Below, piece by piece: positions 16,030 to 24,774 of a stretch of DNA of 64,000 nt (positions are counted from its first letter, which is position 1; each line of letters begins with the position of its first letter). Made by a program: the position numbers and the translations under genes. The notes below the pieces were generated by a model, which worked only from the letters and a program-made list of their open reading frames with translations, was not told where the DNA came from and searched no databases. Source of the stretch: Desulfobacca acetoxidans DSM 11109 (lineage in GTDB: Bacteria; Desulfobacterota; Desulfobaccia; Desulfobaccales; Desulfobaccaceae); the NCBI RefSeq assembly GCF_000195295.1, contig NC_015388.1, positions 2,356,001 through 2,420,000 on the forward strand. The letters run 5' to 3'.

Positions 16030-18054
16030 GTGAAATCTTTTAAGATCGTTGTAGCGGCATTTCTATTGAGTTTGATCTGTCCGGAATTGCTCTTTTCCGA
16101 AGAGGAGAAAAAAGAGCAGGTTAATGTCATGGAAGAAATTTTGGTGGAAACCGAACGCGTGGTAGAAAAGCAGGACAAGATTACCATCAGACCTGAGGGA
16201 TTGCCGGCACAGGTAGATATCATTACCAAGGACGAAATCCAGCGGACGCCTTATACCGGTGATGTTCTCGATATCCTGCGTAAAGTGCCGGGTTTGAATG
16301 TACAGAAATATCCCCGCGGAGACATGGGACATCAAATCGGTTTGCGAGGCTTTATCGGCAATAATGGCGTGGCCGTTTTTGTGGATGGGGTGCCGGTAAA
16401 CACCCTCCATTGGTGGAACGGCCAGGTGGAGATTGGCTGGCTGATCCCGGAGATGATTGAACGCGTTGAAGTCATTAAAGGACCTTTTTCAGCGCTTTAC
16501 GGCAATTTTGCCCTGGGAGGGACTATCAATTTTGTCACCCGAAAGTCTGATCCATCTTCCAGTTTGGGGGGATATGGAGGCAGCTTTGCCACAGGTCGGG
16601 GAGTGGGTGTCTTTAGCGACCCCTCCTTGCAATATACCCCTTTCTTGGTATGGGAAGGGTATATCCGGGATGGATATCGTGAAAACAGTGATTACCAACG
16701 CGGCCAGTTTTTTAATAAAGTTACGTTCCCGTTGTGGCAGGGTGACGTATCAGTGCGGGCCCATTATGCCGCCCGTACCTGGAGTGACGCCGGTTACTTG
16801 AAAATTGAGGAGATGAAAAAGGGGATAGTTAGTCGCACTAGCGCAGTAAATCTCACGGACCGGGGCGACAGTGAAATGGCTGATGTTGTAGTAAATTACT
16901 CCCCCCACGGAGGAGAAGAAGGCTTGCATGCCACTCTTTACTATACCTATTTATGGAATGCCACCGGAAGGACGTTTCCACCTTCGCCCCAGGCACGACG
17001 TGACAGTTCGGAAAATTACTGCGGTTGGAGGCTATTGTATGATTACCGCCCCTTCGACCAATTATCCCTTATCGCCGGCAACGAACTGCGCTATGACTCG
17101 GCTAAGACCAACGATATGAGTTCGCTCAATTATTATACTATTACCAAAGTAAAATCCCTCTACGATTTCAACCAGTTCAATACCGCCTTTTTTGTACAGG
17201 GCCAGTACAAACCTTTTTCCTTCTTTAAACTGGTCGGTGGGTTGCGCTACGATACGTTTAATATCGATGTTAATAACATACTGTATCCCCAGAACTCCGG
17301 AAACGCCTATCCCGATATCTGGAGTCCCAAAATCGGGTTAGTAATCACCCCTTATCAAGACATTAATATTTACGCCAATAAAGGAACGGGATTCCTTTCC
17401 CCCAGCCCCAGCCAATTGTCCCCCGCCTCGGCAACCCAAAAGGCAAATTTTGACCTGGGCCTGGCAAAATTGGATACCTGGGACGTAGGCATAAACGCCC
17501 TCTTGTTCAAACGGCTTCAGATCAACATTGACTATTATAACACTTTATACCAGCGAGAGCAGTGGTTAAACCCGGCCACCTTGGTATATGAAAACCTGGG
17601 TGCTTCCAAACGGACCGGCGTCGAAGTAGAGGCCAAAATCTTCCTCACCAATGAACTTACTTTTTACGGCAGTTGGGCCGATGTGCGGGCCAGACTGAAA
17701 AACCCGCAAACGCCCGGGGCGGTATATATTACCGGCCAACCCGAGGATATTTCCACTGTTGGTATAAATTATCAGAAAGCCTGGGCCGGAGGAGGTCAAC
17801 AGGCTGTCTTTGATTTCTGCTATGCCCGCAGCGGCCGTAAGCCGGTCGATACGTCCGGTGCCCTTATCGGATCACAATTCGATCGATACCTTATGAAAGT
17901 AAGCTACCGGTATAAAAAATGGACGGCTTCGGTGGACGCGTGCTTCACGCCCCGAAAGTATGCCGCGGATACCTACACCACCCAAAGTGGTGAGATAGCA
18001 ATTATCCCCTATCCGACGTGGGATGTGCTGGCTGGAATTAGATATCAATTCTAA
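16030..18054 (+). CDS. TonB-dependent outer-membrane receptor, predicted nickel/cobalt (copy 2)
   Basis: A 674-residue paralogue of the receptor at 12982; the two align along their whole length (same plug motif IERVEVIKGPFSALYGNFAL and same barrel strands). The GTG start follows GGGGGAGGCT. The signal peptide is different (VKSFKIVVAAFLLSLICPEL), so only the leader, not the signal, is shared with copy 1. The plug loop reads VDGVPVNTLHWWNGQVEI, replacing the Met/His-rich loop of copy 1, which hints at a different ligand such as another metal or chelate. It is paired with the DUF4198 gene at 18137. Confidence 0.9.
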   Translation: MKSFKIVVAAFLLSLICPELLFSEEEKKEQVNVMEEILVETERVVEKQDKITIRPEGLPAQVDIITKDEIQRTPYTGDVLDILRKVPGLNVQKYPRGDMGHQIGLRGFIGNNGVAVFVDGVPVNTLHWWNGQVEIGWLIPEMIERVEVIKGPFSALYGNFALGGTINFVTRKSDPSSSLGGYGGSFATGRGVGVFSDPSLQYTPFLVWEGYIRDGYRENSDYQRGQFFNKVTFPLWQGDVSVRAHYAARTWSDAGYLKIEEMKKGIVSRTSAVNLTDRGDSEMADVVVNYSPHGGEEGLHATLYYTYLWNATGRTFPPSPQARRDSSENYCGWRLLYDYRPFDQLSLIAGNELRYDSAKTNDMSSLNYYTITKVKSLYDFNQFNTAFFVQGQYKPFSFFKLVGGLRYDTFNIDVNNILYPQNSGNAYPDIWSPKIGLVITPYQDINIYANKGTGFLSPSPSQLSPASATQKANFDLGLAKLDTWDVGINALLFKRLQINIDYYNTLYQREQWLNPATLVYENLGASKRTGVEVEAKIFLTNELTFYGSWADVRARLKNPQTPGAVYITGQPEDISTVGINYQKAWAGGGQQAVFDFCYARSGRKPVDTSGALIGSQFDRYLMKVSYRYKKWTASVDACFTPRKYAADTYTTQSGEIAIIPYPTWDVLAGIRYQF

Positions 18055-18084
18055 TGCTATGTGCTTGATTATATTTTTGCATTA

Positions 18085-18115
18085 ATTGCTTAAGCAATGT
18101 TCTCAGCCGAGAACA
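18085..18115 (+). promoter_or_regulatory. two adjacent palindromes upstream of the second DUF4198 gene
   Basis: ATTGCTTAAGCAAT (18085-18098) is a perfect 14-bp palindrome. It is immediately followed by TGTTCTC-AGCC-GAGAACA (18098-18115). They occupy most of the 82-bp gap between receptor 2 and the DUF4198 gene. They could be an operator or mRNA hairpins that set relative expression of the two genes. Confidence 0.45.
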
Positions 18116-18136
18116 TATTAAAAAAGGAGAAGTACA

Positions 18137-18835
18137 ATGAAAAAATGTCTGGTGTATGTGTTGTGGTTAACCCTGTTGACTGTTTCATCCCTCTATGCCC
18201 ACGATACCTATGTGGTCAAAGAAGGAGACGCCTTTGTGATCATTCACGGTCATGACGGCAAGAGCGACCCTTACAATCCCAACTTCATCAAAACCGCTCA
18301 AGCGTTTGATGCTTCTGGCAAAGATATGGCCATTACCAAGAAACCCGAAGAATCACGCGTGCTTTTGGTTACCGAAAAAGACCCGGCATTGGTGATGTTT
18401 GTCTATAATACCGGCCCCCGGGTCAAGACCCCCGAAGGATGGAAAAACATTCCCAAGAGCCAGGCTAAAGATGTTATAGACTCGGCCATTTGGATAAAAA
18501 GCGTCAAGCAGATCAAACAATGGAATGATCGTTTCGGCAAAGCGCTGGGCGGCAAGATGGAAATTGTGCCGTTGAGCAATCCTCTAAAACTGAAGGTAGG
18601 AGATAAGCTGGCCTTTCTGGTACTTTACGACGGCAAACCCTTGGCCGGAGCCGCAGTGGGGGCCAAAGGGGTGCCAAAAGATACCCTGAAGACCGACTCC
18701 AATGGCCAGGCGGAGGTCATCATTAAAGAGAGTGGCCTGAATATTGTTACTGCCGGCAAGATAACACCGACCCCCAACAGCCCAGATGCCGACAAGCTCG
18801 GGGAAATCGCCACCTTAACATTTCTGGTAAATTAA
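18137..18835 (+). CDS. DUF4198 periplasmic protein, NikK-like (copy 2)
   Basis: A 232-residue paralogue of the protein at 15083 with the same design. The signal peptide ends at SSLYA and the mature N-terminus is HDTYVV. HGHDGKSDPY follows near 36-45, then GWKNIPKSQA and a C-terminal LKTDSNGQAEV segment. AAAAAGGAGAAGTACA precedes the ATG. Paired with receptor copy 2; presumably the periplasmic binding protein for its cargo. Family link to nickel/cobalt is known; the exact metal is inferred. Confidence 0.85.
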   Translation: MKKCLVYVLWLTLLTVSSLYAHDTYVVKEGDAFVIIHGHDGKSDPYNPNFIKTAQAFDASGKDMAITKKPEESRVLLVTEKDPALVMFVYNTGPRVKTPEGWKNIPKSQAKDVIDSAIWIKSVKQIKQWNDRFGKALGGKMEIVPLSNPLKLKVGDKLAFLVLYDGKPLAGAAVGAKGVPKDTLKTDSNGQAEVIIKESGLNIVTAGKITPTPNSPDADKLGEIATLTFLVN

Positions 18836-18854
18836 GGAGTATAATATCCCACTG

Positions 18855-18883
18855 GCGGACACAGCTATTTCAGTTGTGTCCGC
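18855..18883 (+). promoter_or_regulatory. hairpin between the second DUF4198 gene and exbB
   Basis: GCGGACACA and TGTGTCCGC form a perfect 9-bp stem with an 11-nt loop, ending 18 bp before the exbB start. There is no T-run, so it is more likely an RNA processing or stability element than a terminator. Confidence 0.45.
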
Positions 18884-18901
18884 TATCAGCGAGGTGTAAT
18901 A

Positions 18902-19441
18902 ATGCTTCAATATTTCATCAAGGGCGGCCCGCTGATGTGGCCCATTCTGCTCTGTTCCGTGATCGCCCTGGCTATTACTATCAATAAATCTATCCAGTAC
19001 TTTCGCGTGCGGCGGGATATCGGTCGATCCCTGGAGGCTATCCAGGAGCACGGGAGCACATATCTAGCGCCGGTTTTACAGGCGGTACAGCAGGGTCTGG
19101 ACGACCGGCAGATCTCCCTGGCGGGCTCCCGAGAACTCAAGACCTTGGAATCCGGCCTGGGATCTCTCAACCTGATTGCCGTTATTGCGCCGCTCTTGGG
19201 GCTGACGGGAACTGTCACCGGCATGATCAAGGCCTTTCAGGTCATCGCCACCATGGGCACGAATGTCGATCCCAGCCTGTTGGCCGCCGGCATCTGGGAG
19301 GCCTTGATAACCACGGCTGCCGGTCTGTTCGTGGGCATCCCCACCCATGTCGCCGCCCACTACCTGGATCGCAGCCTGGATGAAGTAGCCTTGCGGATGA
19401 AAGAAATCATCTTGGACCTGCGCGGGGGCAACAATGATTGA
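18902..19441 (+). CDS. exbB: ExbB proton-channel protein (MotA/TolQ/ExbB family)
   Basis: Inner-membrane channel subunit that powers TonB. The 179-residue product has an N-terminal membrane helix (PLMWPILLCSVIALAITINK) and the conserved pair of C-terminal helices: LNLIAVIAPLLGLTGTVTGMI and GIWEALITTAAGLFVGIPTH. GAGGTG lies before the ATG. It overlaps exbD by 8 bp. It is distinct from the TolQ at 23.2-24.0 kb. Confidence 0.93.
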   Translation: MLQYFIKGGPLMWPILLCSVIALAITINKSIQYFRVRRDIGRSLEAIQEHGSTYLAPVLQAVQQGLDDRQISLAGSRELKTLESGLGSLNLIAVIAPLLGLTGTVTGMIKAFQVIATMGTNVDPSLLAAGIWEALITTAAGLFVGIPTHVAAHYLDRSLDEVALRMKEIILDLRGGNND

Positions 19442-19841
19442 ATTTGTCCGGCGCCGGAAAAATCACCAACATATCAATCTCACCCCGCTCGTGGACGTGG
19501 TCTTTTTACTGCTGCTCTTTTTTATGCTCACGGCGCATTTTGTGACGGCCCCGACCATCAAGATCGCCCTGCCGGATTCCAAAACCGCAGAGCCGGAGGT
19601 TAAGGAGGAAGTCATCATTTCCGTGGCCAAAGACGGCGCCCTCTTCCTTGACAAGGATCCGATAATGCTCACCGGATTGCAGTATTCCCTCCAGGAAAAA
19701 CTGAAGAAGCTGAAAAAGCCTTCGGTACGCATCAAGTCTGACCGGGAGGCGAGATTGGGACTGATTGTCAACGTGGTAGATGAAATCAGGCTATCAGGAG
19801 CTGGGGCCTTCAGTATCGAGACGGAACGGCAGAGAGAATAA
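19434..19841 (+). CDS. exbD: ExbD biopolymer transport protein
   Basis: Partner of ExbB: one N-terminal membrane helix (LTPLVDVVFLLLLFFMLTAH) containing the essential membrane aspartate in PLVDV, then a periplasmic domain. 135 residues, normal for the family. The ATG overlaps the end of exbB, implying coupled translation. It is the last gene of the metal island. Confidence 0.92.
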   Translation: MIEFVRRRKNHQHINLTPLVDVVFLLLLFFMLTAHFVTAPTIKIALPDSKTAEPEVKEEVIISVAKDGALFLDKDPIMLTGLQYSLQEKLKKLKKPSVRIKSDREARLGLIVNVVDEIRLSGAGAFSIETERQRE

Positions 19842-19918
19842 AAAACATATGTCCGCACCTTGGAACTCGGAACTCCGAAATCTGGACCTTTTACCTGTCC
19901 CCCCTCACAAAAAACTCG

Positions 19919-20092
19919 TCACCAGTTATAATCATGCATAAACGCTTCGCCATTGAATTTTTCGGCCGGTTTGGGCATCGGCCTGCTGGTACTGAAGTAG
20001 AAGAGAAGGGCAGAAACCATCAAGGCTATAGCCAATACGAGAACTAGCTTGATTTCCTCTTTATTCCACCGGTCACGGAATAGTTTTCTCAC
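19919..20092 (-). CDS. 57-residue single-span membrane protein downstream of tolB
   Basis: A GTG at 20092 opens a short frame reading MRKLFRDRWNKEEIKLVLVL, then a hydrophobic helix (ALMVSALLFYF), then a soluble tail ending NGEAFMHDYNW. Positive N-terminus, one membrane span and a polar tail are what a real small membrane protein looks like, with the N-terminus inside. It lies 120 bp after tolB on the same strand. The ribosome site is weak (GAGTGG). No family recognised. The rest of the gap holds GGAACTC-type 7-mers (19861-19880) and CACTGA/CCCTGCT-type repeats (20160-20212). Confidence 0.5.
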   Translation of the reverse strand: MRKLFRDRWNKEEIKLVLVLAIALMVSALLFYFSTSRPMPKPAEKFNGEAFMHDYNW

Positions 20093-20212
20093 GTACAACC
20101 ACTCTTTTTTTTAAAGCTTGGGAATCAGGGGTAATGCTATGGTTCACCACCCCCTTGCCCCTGCTGGTCCCTGCTCCCTGCTCACTAACCACTGAAGACT
20201 AACCACTGACCA

Positions 20213-21535
20213 TTACTTCCCACCGGGTGCCCAGGCCGGCTGCGTCTGGGCTCCCGGCATCGTGGTCAACCGGGTGGCCGTCCCGGTCTTGACATTCACC
20301 AGGTAGATGGCAGACGTACCGCCCCGGGTGGAACTGCAGGCAATGAAACTCCCGTCCGGCGACCAGGTGGGGCTCTCATTGCTGCCCTCTCTGGTGATCT
20401 GCCGGGCGCCGCCTCCCTGCGGGGAGATGACGAAGATCTGAAACCCGCCGCCGGTACGGCTGGCGTAGGCAATCAGATCTCCTCTCGGAGACCAGGCGGG
20501 CGACACATTGTAGGTCCCCCCGAACGTCAGACGCCGGGGCTGTCCTCCCCCGGTAGAAACGATATAAATCTGAGGATTGCCGCCGCGATTCGATACAAAG
20601 GCCACCTGGGCCCCATCCGGCGAAAACGTCGGAGAGATATCGATCCCCGGACTCTGCGTCAGACGTTGCTTAATGTTTCCCTGCCGGTCCAATAGATAAA
20701 TTTCCTGATCCCCCGATTTATTCAGAGTGGCGGCCAGCAGCCCTCTGGGTCCCCCCGCCGGGGTGACGTTAAGAGTACCATGGGTAGAAAGTTTGCGGAT
20801 GCTCCCCGAACCGGGGTTAACCGCATATAAGGCCGGGAAACCGCCCCGATAGGAACAGAAGAAGACCTCCTGGCCGTCCGGCGACCAGGACGGGGTGAGG
20901 GTAAGGGTGCGGTACCGGGTCAATTGTTTAGGGGTACCGCCGATATCCATCACATACAGTTCCCTGACATCCGTGCCGCCACTGATGAAAGCAAGGCGCC
21001 CCTGGGGTACACCCCGTTCGCCGGTAAGGAAAAGCACTACTTCATTGACAAATTGCGTCATCATGCGCTGGCCGTCATTGGCGCCGCCCCGATAACGTTT
21101 GCCCACCAACATCTGACCGGATCCTGGATCGATTAACTTCAGGTCCAGGACTAATTGTCCCCCTTCCTGCCGCCAACCACCGGCAATGACCAGATTGCAG
21201 CCAAGCGCCGATAAGTTGTGCAGTTGCCCGGTGCTCGGCGATGGTCCGATAGGACTGGAATCGTAGGTGCCGGGATCGAGCACCGTAAAATGACCGGATA
21301 ACCTCAGGTCCTGATCGGCTTGGACCGCCAACGCCGCTCCCAACTCCGGACCGGAACCGCCGGGTCCCTGCAGCTTGGGAGTGGCAATAACATATTTTTT
21401 AGTTATGGGGGCGCGTACGTCAATGTATTCCCTCGATTGAGCCAGGCCATCTCCCGCCCACACCAGTAACAGAGAGATGCTTATCACAACGTTCAAAAAC
21501 GTATCCTGAAACAGTGTCAATTGTCTTCTTGACAT
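20213..21535 (-). CDS. tolB: TolB periplasmic beta-propeller protein
   Basis: Periplasmic component of the Tol-Pal system. The 440-residue product has a signal peptide, an N-terminal DPP-like domain (residues ~30-190) and a C-terminal six-bladed propeller with repeated WSPDG/FSPDG motifs (LTPSWSPDGQEVFF, ISPTFSPDGAQVAF, ESPTWSPDGSFIAC). The ATG at 21535 overlaps the tolA stop in a TAATG arrangement; a start six codons upstream is rejected. No pal gene is seen next to it in this window. Confidence 0.94.
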   Translation of the reverse strand: MSRRQLTLFQDTFLNVVISISLLLVWAGDGLAQSREYIDVRAPITKKYVIATPKLQGPGGSGPELGAALAVQADQDLRLSGHFTVLDPGTYDSSPIGPSPSTGQLHNLSALGCNLVIAGGWRQEGGQLVLDLKLIDPGSGQMLVGKRYRGGANDGQRMMTQFVNEVVLFLTGERGVPQGRLAFISGGTDVRELYVMDIGGTPKQLTRYRTLTLTPSWSPDGQEVFFCSYRGGFPALYAVNPGSGSIRKLSTHGTLNVTPAGGPRGLLAATLNKSGDQEIYLLDRQGNIKQRLTQSPGIDISPTFSPDGAQVAFVSNRGGNPQIYIVSTGGGQPRRLTFGGTYNVSPAWSPRGDLIAYASRTGGGFQIFVISPQGGGARQITREGSNESPTWSPDGSFIACSSTRGGTSAIYLVNVKTGTATRLTTMPGAQTQPAWAPGGK

Positions 21536-22806
21536 TATGAACTCGCCTTCCATTCAGGGGTAAACGTTATGCCGATTTCAAGCTGTTCCCGGCCGGGTGG
21601 CAAAGCCGGCAGCGGATTGGAGCGGGTAACGGCCGACATAGCGGACTGATCGAAGAGGCGATCCCCCGATTCTTTCTCGAACCAGGAGGCGGTGATCGTC
21701 CCATCAGATTGAATCCTGATCACGATGACGGCCTTGAGGTGGTGCATCGTGCTGCGCTGCAAACAGTTGGGCTGCCAGTGGCGCTTCACCATCTGCGAAA
21801 CTTTGGAGCCATAGGCCGCCGCCTGGGCGCTGCCCAAGGCCCCGCCGCCGGCGCTGCCCCCCTTACCGGAACCGGCGCCGGAGACTTTAGCGCTTACTTT
21901 CCCGGCACTCACCTTCGCCGCTGCCTGCCGCACCGCCTCTTGATATTCCTGCTCCCGGGATTTCGCCGCCAATCCCTTTTCAAGACCTCGGATCGAATCC
22001 TGGATTGTCTGATCACGCGACGATCTGTTAGCTTTACTTTGCACCCGGGAAATTTCCTGGGCTATCTCTCGATCGCGAGCCTTGGCGTCTGCTGCCCCCG
22101 AAGCAGAATTTGGGGAACCGCTCTTTTTTGCCGGCTCAGCAACCGGCTTGACCGACTCTGTTGTGGCCTTCGCTTCCCCCCGACCCTTCGGCGTCGGTTT
22201 CGACCTGGCCACTGGCGGCGTGGGAGGGACAATCTCTTTGGGCTTAGAGGCTAGTGTCGGCTTAGGAACTTCTTTGACCGGCTCCGCCGTTTTTATCGGC
22301 GGTTTTGGCGGCGCCAGGGGTTTGGCGACGGTTTTCGGCGGGGTTTCCACCTTTGCCACCGGTTTGGCCGGCGCTATCGGTTTAACTGCGGGCTGGGCCG
22401 GCTTGGCTGCAGCTCTGGCCGCAGGTTCGGCTTCCACCGGCCTTGCCGGTTTCAGCGGAGTCAGCGGTTTCTTCTCCACCTTGGGCGGCATCCTGTCCGG
22501 CTGAGTTTTTTTGGGCTCAGGGGCCAAGCCGATCGCCGGTCCGGGTTTCTCCCGAACCTCCCTGTTAGGTCTGACGGTTTCGCCTGCAGGTGAAGACTCC
22601 GGTTTGACGATTGTGGGAGCCGGAGCCGGCAACGGCATATTCACCAGATCCACCGTATAGGTCGGCCGCAGTGGTTTTACCTTCGGTGATTTGGCGTTAA
22701 AATACCAAAGCACGCCAAAAAGGACCAGATGAAAAGCCATGGACAGGAGCAGCATCCGACCTAAGCGATCCGAAGGGGAAGGATCAGGAAGGCCGCCGTT
22801 ATTCAT
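21535..22806 (-). CDS. tolA: TolA-like protein with TonB-type C-terminal domain
   Basis: A 423-residue inner-membrane protein with one helix near the N-terminus (LLLSMAFHLVLFGVLWYF), a very long Pro/Ala/Lys-rich periplasmic stalk, a charged coiled-coil segment (GLEKGLAAKSREQEYQEAVR) and a TolA/TonB C-terminal domain (LKAVIVIRIQSDGTITASWF). It links the TolQR motor to the outer membrane. It lies between tolR (8 bp) and tolB (overlap) with AGGAGG before the ATG. Confidence 0.9.
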   Translation of the reverse strand: MNNGGLPDPSPSDRLGRMLLLSMAFHLVLFGVLWYFNAKSPKVKPLRPTYTVDLVNMPLPAPAPTIVKPESSPAGETVRPNREVREKPGPAIGLAPEPKKTQPDRMPPKVEKKPLTPLKPARPVEAEPAARAAAKPAQPAVKPIAPAKPVAKVETPPKTVAKPLAPPKPPIKTAEPVKEVPKPTLASKPKEIVPPTPPVARSKPTPKGRGEAKATTESVKPVAEPAKKSGSPNSASGAADAKARDREIAQEISRVQSKANRSSRDQTIQDSIRGLEKGLAAKSREQEYQEAVRQAAAKVSAGKVSAKVSGAGSGKGGSAGGGALGSAQAAAYGSKVSQMVKRHWQPNCLQRSTMHHLKAVIVIRIQSDGTITASWFEKESGDRLFDQSAMSAVTRSNPLPALPPGREQLEIGITFTPEWKASS

Positions 22807-22814
22807 ACAACCTG

Positions 22815-23237
22815 TTATCCTCCTGTTGGGGCAGCCGGGGACTCGGTCACCATGCCCAACTTCTCCACCCCCACGGCTTTTAAAGCACCCATGACCTGCA
22901 CTACCAGGCCGTACGGCACCGAGCGGTCGGCCTTGAGCAGCACCTGCGGGTTGGTCTGAGCTTTTTTCTCCTGGACAATGACGCCCCCTAACTCAGCCAG
23001 GGAGGTGCGCCGGTCGTTGACTAAGATATCGCTCTGACCGCTCACCGAAACGATAATCGGCGGCCTGGTCTCATCCAGAGTGCCGCTCTGCGCCTGGGGC
23101 AGGTTGACGTCCAAACCGGTGGTCATCATCGGCGCCGTCACCATAAAGATCACCAGGAGCACCAACATTACATCCACCAGTGGTGTAACATTGATGTCTG
23201 ACATGGGGCCGTTGGAGGAACCACCGCTCATGCCCAT
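22815..23237 (-). CDS. tolR: TolR/ExbD family protein
   Basis: A 140-residue motor subunit with a single membrane helix (VTPLVDVMLVLLVIFMVTAP) including the essential aspartate in PLVDV, followed by the dimerising periplasmic domain (QVLLKADRSVPYGLVVQVMG). It starts 3 bp after tolQ with GGGGGAA upstream. Confidence 0.93.
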   Translation of the reverse strand: MGMSGGSSNGPMSDINVTPLVDVMLVLLVIFMVTAPMMTTGLDVNLPQAQSGTLDETRPPIIVSVSGQSDILVNDRRTSLAELGGVIVQEKKAQTNPQVLLKADRSVPYGLVVQVMGALKAVGVEKLGMVTESPAAPTGG

Positions 23238-23240
23238 GGC

Positions 23241-24032
23241 TTATTTTTCCCCCATCTGGGCCCGCCGCATCATGTCCCGCTCGATGATATTTAAAAAGTC
23301 GGAGATAAAACTCGCCATTTCGGTCTCCAGGACCCGTACCTTGCTGAGAAAATAATTATAGGCCACGACTGCCGGGATAGCGGCGGCCAGACCGACCGCA
23401 GTTGCCACGAGCGCTTCCGAAATGCCCGGCGCCACTACCGCCAGACTGGCACTACCTTTGAGCCCGATACCGCGGAAGGAAGTCATAATTCCCCAGACCG
23501 TGCCGAAAAGACCGATGAAAGGCGCCGTATTGCCGGTAGTGGCCAGAAAGGTGATAGCCCGGGACAGCCGCGTGGTCTCGGTATTCATAGCCCGCCTGAG
23601 TGATCGGTTGACGTTTTCCACCCCGGCGCCGCGCACGGCTATCGTCCCCAAAACATCCCGATCACCACTGTCGGTGCTCACCTGCGTCTGCATCAGTTTT
23701 CCCAATTCTATATAACCCAGGCGAAAGATGGCGGCTACCGGAGAAGCCTGCAGATGCCGGGTTTCGTGATAAGCAGTAGACAGGTTGCGCGCCCCCCAAA
23801 AAAGATCCAAAAATTCCGCCGTCTGTTTTTTGGCCCGCGAAAGCTGGAAAACTTTAGCAAAAATAATACCCCAGCAGGCCACGGAGAATACGAGTAGGAT
23901 GAACATGACACCCTTGACCACCGGTCCGGCGTTGAGAATCAGGGGCACCACGTCCAGATCGGAAACCGCGGCCGCCCCCCCGTTTGCAGCCCAGGCGACG
24001 TCCACTAACCTAAAATAATTAATTATATCCAT
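23241..24032 (-). CDS. tolQ: TolQ/MotA/ExbB proton-channel protein
   Basis: A 263-residue inner-membrane channel subunit with three membrane helices: VMFILLVFSVACWGIIFAKV near 40, FLATTGNTAPFIGLFGTVWG and ALVATAVGLAAAIPAVVAYN. First gene of tolQ-R-A-B. The 214-bp gap to the divergent thioesterase gene must hold its promoter; I could not pick hexamers with confidence. Confidence 0.93.
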   Translation of the reverse strand: MDIINYFRLVDVAWAANGGAAAVSDLDVVPLILNAGPVVKGVMFILLVFSVACWGIIFAKVFQLSRAKKQTAEFLDLFWGARNLSTAYHETRHLQASPVAAIFRLGYIELGKLMQTQVSTDSGDRDVLGTIAVRGAGVENVNRSLRRAMNTETTRLSRAITFLATTGNTAPFIGLFGTVWGIMTSFRGIGLKGSASLAVVAPGISEALVATAVGLAAAIPAVVAYNYFLSKVRVLETEMASFISDFLNIIERDMMRRAQMGEK

Positions 24033-24246
24033 ATGTTCAATAGAGTCTAATTCTATCCCGACGTAGTTTCACTGTCAAACCGGGATATTATCGGATGAAA
24101 AGCCGAAATAGGTTGAGTATATTGAAATTGCCTTCGGATCACACTATACTAATTAATCTATTATAGCAAAAGCGGCGGCAAAACAATCAAAAAGAGCCGC
24201 TTCGACCGCACCCGGCATCCAACTGAAATTACCCCAGGGATACGCT

Positions 24247-24678
24247 ATGGATATTCCCATCTTCGACGACTACTGTTTTGCCTGCGGCTCCCGCAACCCC
24301 ATAGGGCTGAAGATGCAGGTGGCCTATCTGCAAGAATCTCGAACCGCTGAATCTACTCTGGCCCTGCCCAAAGAATATCAGGGCTGGCTGGAGGTCATTC
24401 ATGGGGGGATTGTCGCTACCCTGCTGGATGAGATCATGGCACATGCGGTCTGGCATTTTGTCGGACCGGGGGTGACCCTTAGTTTAGAGGTGCAATACCG
24501 CCAACCCCTGGCTCCCGGCGAGATCATCCTGGCCCGGGGAAATCTGACCGAAATCAAGGGCCGTCGTTTGACCGCCCAGGGCGAGATCATCAGGCAGATT
24601 GATAACTCCCGCATTGCCAACGGCAAGAGCCGGTTTCTCTTATTAGAAGGGAGAAAATCGATGACTAAGGAGGGTTAG
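24247..24678 (+). CDS. PaaI-type hotdog thioesterase
   Basis: A 143-residue hotdog-fold protein. The N-terminal DDYCFACGSRNPIGLKM block and the WLEVIHGGIVATLLDEIMAH segment are typical of the PaaI/4HBT group that hydrolyses acyl-CoA thioesters; the HGG turn precedes the catalytic helix. Substrate unknown. It is divergent from tolQ and followed by a REP-like repeat and rlmH. Confidence 0.85.
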   Translation: MDIPIFDDYCFACGSRNPIGLKMQVAYLQESRTAESTLALPKEYQGWLEVIHGGIVATLLDEIMAHAVWHFVGPGVTLSLEVQYRQPLAPGEIILARGNLTEIKGRRLTAQGEIIRQIDNSRIANGKSRFLLLEGRKSMTKEG

Positions 24679-24713
24679 TGGTCAAGAGCTTAGGATTACA
24701 GATATAATAGGCT

Positions 24714-24746
24714 GTAGGGCGGGAAAGCGAAGCGCCTCCCGCCACC
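24714..24746. repeat. short REP-like palindromic repeat, copy 1
   Basis: GTAGGGCGGGAAAGCGAAGC followed by GCCTCCCGCC; the ends pair as GGCGGGA...TCCCGCC around GCG/CGC. Near-identical units occur at 36700-36729 and 47361-47390, all between genes. Confidence 0.7.
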
Positions 24747-24774
24747 TGATTCTACATACAGATGAACGGTTTTC

